A DNA stretch of 64,000 bases from Roseicella sp. DB1501 (GTDB lineage: Bacteria > Pseudomonadota > Alphaproteobacteria > Acetobacterales > Acetobacteraceae). Each line of letters opens with the position of its first letter. Position 1 is the stretch's first letter. This document shows positions 58,425 through 64,000 of this stretch, piece by piece. Both the position numbers and the translations under genes were made by a program. The stretch covers positions 186,001 to 250,000 of the forward strand of contig NZ_JABFHG010000005.1 of assembly GCF_013112485.1 (NCBI RefSeq), given 5' to 3'. The notes beneath the pieces were generated by a model. The model saw only the letters and a list, made by a program, of their open reading frames with translations, did no database searches and was not told the DNA's origin.

Positions 58425-58437
58425 AGCGCTTTCCGGT

Positions 58438-61083
58438 CTACAGCGCGAGCCGCGCCTCCATCACGTCCTCCTCCTCCGGCGAGCGCCGGATGGCGAAGCC
58501 GAGCGCCCGGACGAAGGCGAGCATCGGCGCGTTGTCGGCCAGCACCTGGCCGATCACCTCGCGCACGCCGTTGTCGCGGCCCCATTCGAAGAGCCGCTCC
58601 ATCAGGTGCCGCCCGAGCCCCTGCCCCTTCATGGCCGGCGAGACGGCGACGGCGAACTCCGCCCGCAGCGGATCGCCCGGGTCGCGGATCAGCCGCGACA
58701 CGCCGAGCGTCTCCTCGCCGCCCTCCGGCCGCCGGCGGGAGGCGATGAAGGCGATCTCGCGGTCGTAGTCGATCTGGGTCAACCGCGCCGTCATGCTCGG
58801 GGAGAGCTCCTTCAGCGGCGAGAAGAAGCGCCAGCGGACATCTTCGGGCGGGAGGGTGTGGAAGAAGGCGCCATGCGCCTCGGCATCCTCGGGCCGCACC
58901 GGGCGCACCGTCAGCGCCTCGCCCGCGCGGCTGCGCCAGGGGCGCGACAGGGCGGCCGGATAGGGCGGGATGGCGAGCTCGCCGCGCGTCCCCTCCGGCC
59001 GCAGCGCCAGATGCGCATCCAGCGCCAGCACCCCTTGCGCATCGGCGAAGAGCGGGTTGATGGCGAGCGATTCGATCTCGGGGAAGTCGACCGCGATCTG
59101 CGAGAGGCGGACCAGCACATCGGCGACCGCGGCCTGGTTCGCCGGCGGATGGTCGCGGAAGCCGGCCATCAGCCGGGCGGTGCGCGAGCGGGAGATGAGC
59201 TGGCCGGCCAGCGCCAGGTTCAGCGGCGGCAGGTCATAGGCCTCGTCCTCCAGGATGTCGGCCGCCGTGCCGCCCTGGCCGAAGCCGATCCAGGGGCCGA
59301 ACATCGGGTCGTCGCCGAGCCGCAGGCGCAGCTCGAGCGCCCGCGCCGCCTGGCGCTGCACCAGGAAGCCCTCGATCCGCGCCGCCGGCAGCCGGGCCCG
59401 CACCCGGGCCAGCATCGCCTCCGCCTCCGCCCGCACCGCCCCCGGCGTGGCGAGGCCGAGGGTGACGCCGCCCACCTCGCTCTTGTGGCGGAGATCGGGG
59501 CTCAGCACCTTCAGCACCACCGGGAAGCCGAGCATGGCCGCGGCATCCGCGGCATCCTGCGGCGCGCTGGCCCGCCGGCCCGGGATGGTCGGCACGCCAT
59601 AGGCGGCGCAGAGATCGAGCGCCTCCTCCTCGGTCAGCACGCGCCGGCCGGCGGCGCGGGCCGCCTGCAGCAGGCGCCGGGCGAAGTGGCGGTCGGGCGC
59701 CAGCTCCAGCACCTCAGCCGGCGGCAGCTCCGCCGCGGCGGCGCGGTTGCGGCGGTCCCGGGCGAGGTGCAGCGCGCCGCGCACCGCGGCTTCCGGGGTG
59801 GCGAAGACGGCGAGCCCGGCCTCGGCCATGGCGCGGCGCTGCCGGCCCGCCGTCGCCTGGCCGGCCCAGCCGACCAGCACCGGCGCCGCGCGGCGCCCGC
59901 CGGCGCGGGCAGCGGCGATCATTGCCTCGGCGGCGACGTCCCCGGCCTCCTCCGGCGCCGGCGCATGCAGCGCCACCACCGCATCCACCTCCGGCAGGGC
60001 GGCGAGCATGGTCGCCGCCTCGGCCAGGCGCGGCCCGCTGCCGGGGCCGAGGGAGAGCGGGTTGCCCGCCTGCCAGCCCTCCGGCAGCAGCGCGGCGAAG
60101 GCGGCGAGCGTCTCGGGCGCCAGCACGGCGAGGCGCCCGCCGCCCTCGATCACCGCATCGGCCGCGAGATGGCCGAGGCCGATGCCGTTGGTGACGACGG
60201 CGACGCGGTCGCCGCGCTGCGCCTCCGCACCGCCGCCGAGGCGCGGCCGCACCCGCGCCAAGGTCTCAACCGCCGAGAGCAGGTCCTCGAGCCCGGTGAC
60301 GCGCAGCACGCCGGCGCGGCGCAGCGCCGCCTCCATCACCTGGTCGGTGATGCCGGCGCCGTCCATCGCCAGCCCGCCGGCCCGCAGCGCGACGACCGGG
60401 CGGGTGCGGGCCACGGCGCGGGCGGCGGAGACGAAGGCGCGGCGGTTGCGGATGCGCCGCAGGTCGAGCAGCACCGCGCCGGTCTGGGCGTCGCGCGCCA
60501 GCCAGTCGAGCGCCATGGCGAAGCCGGTATTGGCATTGCCGCCGATGCCGATGATCTGGCTGAAGCCGACCGCCTCGGCCGCGGCCCAGTCGAGCACCGC
60601 CCGCACCAGGGCGGCGGACTGGCTAACCAGCGCCAGCTTGCCCGGCTGCGGCGGGATGTGGGCGAGCGAGGCGTTGAGGCCGATCGCCGGCACGCAGAGC
60701 CCGAAGCTGCCCTGGCCGAGGGCGCGCATGCCGGTGCGGGCGCAGATGCCGCCGAGATCGGGCGCCGGGCCCGGCACCACCGCGGCGAAGCAGCCGCGGG
60801 CGGCGAGCGCGGCCATGGCGGGTTCGAGCGCCCCAGGGGCGAGGCAGAGGATGGCGAGGTCGGGCGGCTCGGGCAGCGCCTCGATGCTCGTGGCCGGATC
60901 CAGCCCCTCCACCGCCATGCCGATGACGTGGCAGGTTCCGTGGAAGCGGCCAGCGGCCAGGTTGCGGGCGAGGATCGCCGCCTCGGCCTGGGCGGGATCG
61001 GCGAGCAGCAGGACGCTGCGCGGCCGGAACATGGCCGCGGCCCGGAGGCCGGCGGCGCCCCGGACGGAAAGGGTGCTCGACAT
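58438..61083 (-). CDS. Pat/YfiQ-type protein lysine acetyltransferase (NDP-ligase plus GNAT fusion)
   Basis: An 881-aa fusion of an NDP-forming acyl-CoA synthetase (CoA-binding domain near 25-130, ligase region to about 470, ATP-grasp to about 715) with a C-terminal GNAT acetyltransferase (from about 725; acetyl-CoA loop G820-Q-G-L-G-R825). The His that carries phosphate in active synthetases is missing: where the neighbour at 48238 has SHTGALAG, this protein has MDGAGITDQVM. This is the state known from Salmonella Pat, which acetylates acyl-CoA synthetases. It is divergent from the alpha/beta hydrolase gene (111 bp). Confidence 0.9.
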   Translation of the reverse strand: MSSTLSVRGAAGLRAAAMFRPRSVLLLADPAQAEAAILARNLAAGRFHGTCHVIGMAVEGLDPATSIEALPEPPDLAILCLAPGALEPAMAALAARGCFAAVVPGPAPDLGGICARTGMRALGQGSFGLCVPAIGLNASLAHIPPQPGKLALVSQSAALVRAVLDWAAAEAVGFSQIIGIGGNANTGFAMALDWLARDAQTGAVLLDLRRIRNRRAFVSAARAVARTRPVVALRAGGLAMDGAGITDQVMEAALRRAGVLRVTGLEDLLSAVETLARVRPRLGGGAEAQRGDRVAVVTNGIGLGHLAADAVIEGGGRLAVLAPETLAAFAALLPEGWQAGNPLSLGPGSGPRLAEAATMLAALPEVDAVVALHAPAPEEAGDVAAEAMIAAARAGGRRAAPVLVGWAGQATAGRQRRAMAEAGLAVFATPEAAVRGALHLARDRRNRAAAAELPPAEVLELAPDRHFARRLLQAARAAGRRVLTEEEALDLCAAYGVPTIPGRRASAPQDAADAAAMLGFPVVLKVLSPDLRHKSEVGGVTLGLATPGAVRAEAEAMLARVRARLPAARIEGFLVQRQAARALELRLRLGDDPMFGPWIGFGQGGTAADILEDEAYDLPPLNLALAGQLISRSRTARLMAGFRDHPPANQAAVADVLVRLSQIAVDFPEIESLAINPLFADAQGVLALDAHLALRPEGTRGELAIPPYPAALSRPWRSRAGEALTVRPVRPEDAEAHGAFFHTLPPEDVRWRFFSPLKELSPSMTARLTQIDYDREIAFIASRRRPEGGEETLGVSRLIRDPGDPLRAEFAVAVSPAMKGQGLGRHLMERLFEWGRDNGVREVIGQVLADNAPMLAFVRALGFAIRRSPEEEDVMEARLAL

Positions 61084-61194
61084 GATGCGGCGCAAGATGC
61101 GGCGGGCCGGCCGGGCTCGGCAAGCCGCCGGCCCCCCTTGCCCTCGCCGGCGGCGGCGCCTCCACTCGGTGCCGGCGCTGGCGGCAAGGGGGCG

Positions 61195-62154
61195 ATGAGC
61201 GAGATGGCGGATCCACGGCTGGACCCGGAGATGGCGGGTTTCAACGCGATGATGGAGGCGCGCGCCGCCGGCCTGCCGCCGATTCGCCTGGCCCTGCCCT
61301 TCGATGCGCCGCGCGCCCTGACCGAGGCGCTGAACCTGCCGCTCTCCGAGGGCGGCCCGACCATGGCCGAGAGCGGCGACCGCTGGCTGCCGGCGCGCGG
61401 CCGGCGGATCCAGTGCCGGGTCCATCGACCCGCCGGCGAAGGTGCGCTGCCGGTGCTGCTCTACCTGCATGGCGGCGGCTGGGTGTGGAACAGCATCGAC
61501 ACGCATGACCGGCTGATGCGCGAATACGCCGAGGCCGCCGGCTGCATCGTGGTCGGGCCGGATTACGCGCTGAGCCCGGAAGCGGTCTTCCCGCAGGCGC
61601 TCGAGGAATGCGCGGCGGTGCTGCGCTGGATCGCGGCCGAGGGCGCGGCCTGGGGCATCGACCCGGCGCGGATCGTGCTCGGCGGCGATTCCGCCGGCGC
61701 CAACCTCGCCGCCGGGCTGGCGCTGTGGCAGCGCGCCGAGGGATCGCCGGTGCCGCTGCGCGGGCTGCTGCTCAACTACGGGGTCTTCGACTCCCGCCTC
61801 GACAGGCCGAGCTACGAGGAATTCGCCACCGGCTACGGCCTGACCCGGGAGCGGATGGCCTTCTACTGGGGCGCCTATGCGCCGCGCCCGGCCGACCGGG
61901 TGAACCCGCTGGCGGCGCCGCTGCGCGGCAGCCTCGCCGGCCTGCCGCCCTGCCTGCTGCACATCGCCGAGCTCGACGTGCTGGCCAGCGAGAACCACGC
62001 GATGGCGGCGGCGCTCGAGGCCGCCGGCGTGCCGGTGGAGACGCGGCTCTTCCCCGGCACGGTGCATGGCTTCCTGCGCGCCGTCGGCCATGTCGGCCAG
62101 GCGCGCGAGGCGGTGGCGGCGGCCGGCGCCTGGCTGCGCGGGCGCCTCGCCTGA
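61195..62154 (+). CDS. Alpha/beta hydrolase of the HSL (family IV) esterase type
   Basis: A 319-aa esterase/lipase. The oxyanion-hole motif HGGGW (92-96), nucleophile Ser166 (GGDSAG), Asp261 (AELDVLASENH) and His291 (TVHGF) make up the full catalytic apparatus. No signal peptide. The ATG giving MSEMADPR follows AAGGGGGCG. Convergent with the GNAT gene, with 3 bp between stops. Confidence 0.92.
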   Translation: MSEMADPRLDPEMAGFNAMMEARAAGLPPIRLALPFDAPRALTEALNLPLSEGGPTMAESGDRWLPARGRRIQCRVHRPAGEGALPVLLYLHGGGWVWNSIDTHDRLMREYAEAAGCIVVGPDYALSPEAVFPQALEECAAVLRWIAAEGAAWGIDPARIVLGGDSAGANLAAGLALWQRAEGSPVPLRGLLLNYGVFDSRLDRPSYEEFATGYGLTRERMAFYWGAYAPRPADRVNPLAAPLRGSLAGLPPCLLHIAELDVLASENHAMAAALEAAGVPVETRLFPGTVHGFLRAVGHVGQAREAVAAAGAWLRGRLA

Positions 62155-62157
62155 GCG

Positions 62158-62640
62158 TCAGCCCTCCCGCACCATGAACCGCGCCTCCGCCCCATAGCTC
62201 GCCAGCGCCGCGGCCGGCCGGGCCGGCGCCTCGGCGAAGCCCTGCGCCGCCCAGTAGGGGCCGGTGCCGGAGACCGCCACCAGCGTCGCCCGCGGCCAAG
62301 GCGAGGCGGCGAGCAGTGCCCGCAGCACCGCCACCGCATGGCCCCCGCCGCGCAGCCGGGGGTCGAGCGCGACGTCGTGGATGTGCAGGGCGCCGGGCTG
62401 CACGGGCAGCGCGCCGAGCAGCGTGTCGAGCGCCGGCGGCCCCGCCCCGGTCCAGGGATGGCTCACCGCATAGCCGCCGATCCCCACCGCATCGGCCAGC
62501 ACCCGGCAGCCGGCCGGCGCCAGGGCGAGGCGCTCGGCGAAGACGGCGGGGGATTCCGGATGGTGCGGGTGCAGGCGGTCGGCGAGCGCCAGCACCGCCG
62601 GCAGGTCGGCCGCCGCCATCGGGCGCCAGGCTGGGGTCAT
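62158..62640 (-). CDS. GNAT-family N-acetyltransferase
   Basis: A 160-aa acetyltransferase. The acetyl-CoA-binding signature appears as DVALDPRLRGGGHAVAVLRALL (a G-rich variant of RxxGxG/A) near 90-112, with ALVAVSGTGPYWAAQGF after it. GGAGGAGGA before the ATG decides the start; an in-frame ATG 7 codons upstream is ignored. Divergent from the P1 peptidase gene. Acceptor unknown. Confidence 0.86.
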   Translation of the reverse strand: MTPAWRPMAAADLPAVLALADRLHPHHPESPAVFAERLALAPAGCRVLADAVGIGGYAVSHPWTGAGPPALDTLLGALPVQPGALHIHDVALDPRLRGGGHAVAVLRALLAASPWPRATLVAVSGTGPYWAAQGFAEAPARPAAALASYGAEARFMVREG

Positions 62641-62702
62641 CGCTCCTCCTCCGGCATGCATCCGGATGGCGCCCGGCGCCGCCCCGTGCGAGCCTCGGCG
62701 GC

Positions 62703-63713
62703 ATGGACCTGCAGCCCGGCCCCCGCAACCGCATCACCGATGTCGAGGGCATCCTCGTCGGCAATGCCGAGGACCACCGCATCCGCACCGGCGTCAGCGT
62801 GATCTATCCAACCGAACGCTGCCCCGCCATCGCCGATATCCGCGGCGGCGCCCCCGGCACGCAGAACATCCAGGCGATGGAGCCGGCAAGCCTGCGCAAC
62901 GAGGTCGATGCCATCGTGCTCTCGGGCGGCTCGATGTACGGGCTGGACGCCGCCGGCGGGGTGGTGGCGGCGCTCGGCGCGCGCGGCCGCGGCATCGCCT
63001 TCGGGGGCGCCGTCATCCCGGTGGTGCCGGCGGCGATCCTCTTCGACCTGGCGAATGGCGGCGACAAGGCCTGGGGCGAGGCGCCGCCCTATGCCGCGCT
63101 CGGCCGCGCCGCGCTCGATGCCGTCGGGCCGGACTTCGCCTTCGGCAATGCCGGGGCCGGGCTCGGCGCCCGGGCCGGGGCGCTGAAGGGCGGGCTCGGC
63201 AGCGCCAGCACGGTGACGGCGGACGGGCTGCAGATCGGCGCGCTGGTGGCGGTGAACAGCTTCGGCAGCGCCGTGATGCCGGGCACCGACCGGTTCTGGG
63301 CCGGGCCGCTGGAGATGGGCGAGGAGTTCGGCGGCCTCGGCCCGCCGCCGGCGGCGTGGCGGGGCGAGGCGGAGATGCCGCTGCCGCCCGGCTTCGCGCT
63401 CAACCCGATGGCGAACACCACCATTGCCGTCATCGCGGTGAACGCGGCGCTCGGCAAGGGCGAGTTGCAGCGCCTGGCGATCATGGCGCAGGACGGGCTG
63501 GCGCGGGCGATCCGGCCGATCCACACGCCCTTCGACGGCGACAGCGTCTTCGCCCTGGCGACCGGCCGGGTGCCGCTCACCGGCCCGGCGATGCTGGCGC
63601 GGCTCGGGCATCTGGCGGCGGACACGCTGGCACGGGCCGTGGCGCGCGGGGTGTATCACGCGGAGAGCCTGGGCGACCGGCCCGGCTGGCGCAGCCGGTA
63701 CGGGCGGGGCTAG
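62703..63713 (+). CDS. P1/DmpA-type (S58) N-terminal-nucleophile aminopeptidase/oligomer hydrolase
   Basis: A 336-aa self-processing hydrolase of the DmpA/NylC group. N-terminal markers are ITDVEGILVGNAED and DAIVLSGGSMYGLDAAGGV; KGGLGSAS precedes VALVAVNSFGSAV-like sequence, where cleavage between Asn185 and Ser186 (by analogy with NylC and BapA) would free the nucleophile. The C-terminal half has TTIAVIAVNAALGK and IRPIHTPFDGDSVFA. Family members cleave D-amino-acid amides, beta-peptides or nylon oligomers. Its TAG stop is the start of a repeat. Confidence 0.88.
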   Translation: MDLQPGPRNRITDVEGILVGNAEDHRIRTGVSVIYPTERCPAIADIRGGAPGTQNIQAMEPASLRNEVDAIVLSGGSMYGLDAAGGVVAALGARGRGIAFGGAVIPVVPAAILFDLANGGDKAWGEAPPYAALGRAALDAVGPDFAFGNAGAGLGARAGALKGGLGSASTVTADGLQIGALVAVNSFGSAVMPGTDRFWAGPLEMGEEFGGLGPPPAAWRGEAEMPLPPGFALNPMANTTIAVIAVNAALGKGELQRLAIMAQDGLARAIRPIHTPFDGDSVFALATGRVPLTGPAMLARLGHLAADTLARAVARGVYHAESLGDRPGWRSRYGRG

Positions 63714-63762
63714 AGCATTTTCACCCGTTCGGGTGTTTCCACTCGAACGGGATCTGCTCTGG
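63711..63762 (+). repeat. Dispersed repeat related to family B, copy 3
   Basis: TAGAGCATTTTCACCCGTTC, then CTCGAACGGGATCTGCTC. The AGAGCA/TGCTCT ends and CCGTTCG/CGAACGG arms pair, making one long hairpin. It includes the stop codon of the P1 peptidase gene. Similar TAGAGCATTTTC elements are frequent between genes in alphaproteobacteria (from memory). Confidence 0.75.
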
Positions 63763-63763
63763 G

Positions 63764-63868
63764 GCGTGATCGCTTGAGGTGGACTCACCGAGAAGCGTGA
63801 CTCACGCGATCGAACAATGGCCTGGACCATGATCCCCGCCCTTGTGTGAGCGGATCATGGTCCAGGCC
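63764..63868 (+). repeat. Dispersed repeat family A, complete copy
   Basis: GCGTGATCGCTTGAGGTGG, CTCACCGAGAAGCGTGACTC and CACGCGATCGAACAATGG lead into a perfect 17-bp stem (GGCCTGGACCATGATCC at 63819-63835, GGATCATGGTCCAGGCC at 63852-63868) with a 16-nt loop. It is adjacent to the family B-like element, filling the gap to the next gene. Confidence 0.88.
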
Positions 63869-63880
63869 GGCGGGCGCCGT

Positions 63881-64000
63881 TTACCCCGTGGCGAGCGCCC
63901 GCTTCGCGACCGCGGCGAGGAAGCCGCTTGCCACCGGCAGGATCGCATCGTTGAAATCGTAGCGCGGGTTGTGCAGCTCGCAGCCGCCGGTGCCGTTCCG
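63881..64000 (-). CDS. M20-family amidohydrolase, C-terminal end (partial)
   Basis: The last 39 codons of a minus-strand gene that continues beyond the window. The C-terminal sequence NGTGGCELHNPRYDFNDAI, followed by LPVASGFLAAVAKRAL, is characteristic of hippurate hydrolase/IAA-amino-acid-hydrolase-type M20D amidohydrolases (LHNPxYDFND). It would be the second M20-type enzyme of the region. Only the tail is visible, so activity cannot be judged. Confidence 0.82.
   Translation of the reverse strand, partial: RNGTGGCELHNPRYDFNDAILPVASGFLAAVAKRALATG

Noticed and set aside
58606-61194. Plus-strand open frame of more than 860 codons upstream of the alpha/beta hydrolase
   Set aside because: It is antisense to the Pat-type gene and has no start with a ribosome-binding site; only the part from 61195 encodes a recognisable protein.
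1-64000. CRISPR arrays, tRNA and rRNA genes
   Set aside because: I looked for regularly spaced direct repeats, GGTTCGA-type T-arms with CCA ends and rRNA core sequences; none was found. Dispersed repeats are too far apart and too palindromic for CRISPR.

Overview
The window is a very GC-rich stretch (third codon positions almost all G or C) with dense, short-gapped genes. Its content (C-P lyase cluster, methionine ABC importer, many ABC peptide-import parts, CheZ, a stand-alone AsnC ligand domain) suggests an alphaproteobacterium of the Rhodospirillales/Acetobacteraceae type, for example a Roseomonas-like organism. That placement is inference from gene content and composition only. No rRNA, tRNA, CRISPR array, prophage or intact insertion sequence was seen. 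It reads as a chromosomal, metabolically versatile region.

Layout. 1-4971: 3' half of a C-P lyase operon (phnI end, phnJ, K, L, M and a DUF1045 2H-phosphoesterase-like gene, each junction overlapping by 4 bp), closed by a convergent phnN. 5049-10633: a gamma-glutamyltransferase (GGT) family gene with a small lipoprotein, a ThDP-dependent acetolactate-synthase-like enzyme and an acyl-CoA ligase. 10722-15508: minus-strand metNIQ-type importer followed by two orphan Dpp-type ATPases; a nested inverted repeat precedes metN. 15693-21026: AsnC-type ligand-domain protein, repeat-tailed lipoprotein, an amidase/macro-domain/GGT operon, and a csaA-gpt pair. 21101-25109: CNNM/CBS membrane protein, small coiled-coil protein, KDPG aldolase plus KDG kinase, lipoprotein. 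25357-34279: M81 and M20 hydrolases, a lipoprotein, histone-deacetylase-like amidohydrolase, M19 dipeptidase, ComM and a third GGT. 34405-40154: CreA, a DppBCDF importer without a substrate-binding protein, and an AI-2E-type permease. 40338-43112: hydroxypyruvate isomerase, tartronate semialdehyde reductase and an XRE regulator. 43523-48024: CheZ-like phosphatase, HerA-like ATPase, nucleoside deaminase, carboxymuconolactone-decarboxylase-like protein and an SDR. 48238-56905: NDP-forming acyl-CoA synthetase, VOC protein, nitroreductase, Nudix hydrolase, an unusual 171-aa protein, MBL hydrolase, two EamA transporters and a methyltransferase. 57094-64000: a GT2 glycosyltransferase with a four-helix SMR-like protein, a Pat-type acetyltransferase fusion, alpha/beta hydrolase, GNAT, P1/DmpA-type peptidase and the 3' end of an M20 amidohydrolase.

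Together the genes favour scavenging: phosphonates, methionine and oligopeptides come in through ABC systems, and many peptidases or amidohydrolases (three distinct GGTs, M19, M20, M81, P1, amidase) could process gamma-glutamyl, D-amino or amidated compounds. Sugar-acid (KDPG/KDG) and glyoxylate-linked (Hyi/GarR) routes feed central metabolism.

Between the genes lie at least three families of dispersed, hairpin-forming repeats. Several copies begin exactly at the TAG stop codon of the neighbouring gene. These, the structured metN leader, the hairpin cluster before the GT2 gene, and the possible replacement of PhnP by the DUF1045 protein are the observations most worth following up.
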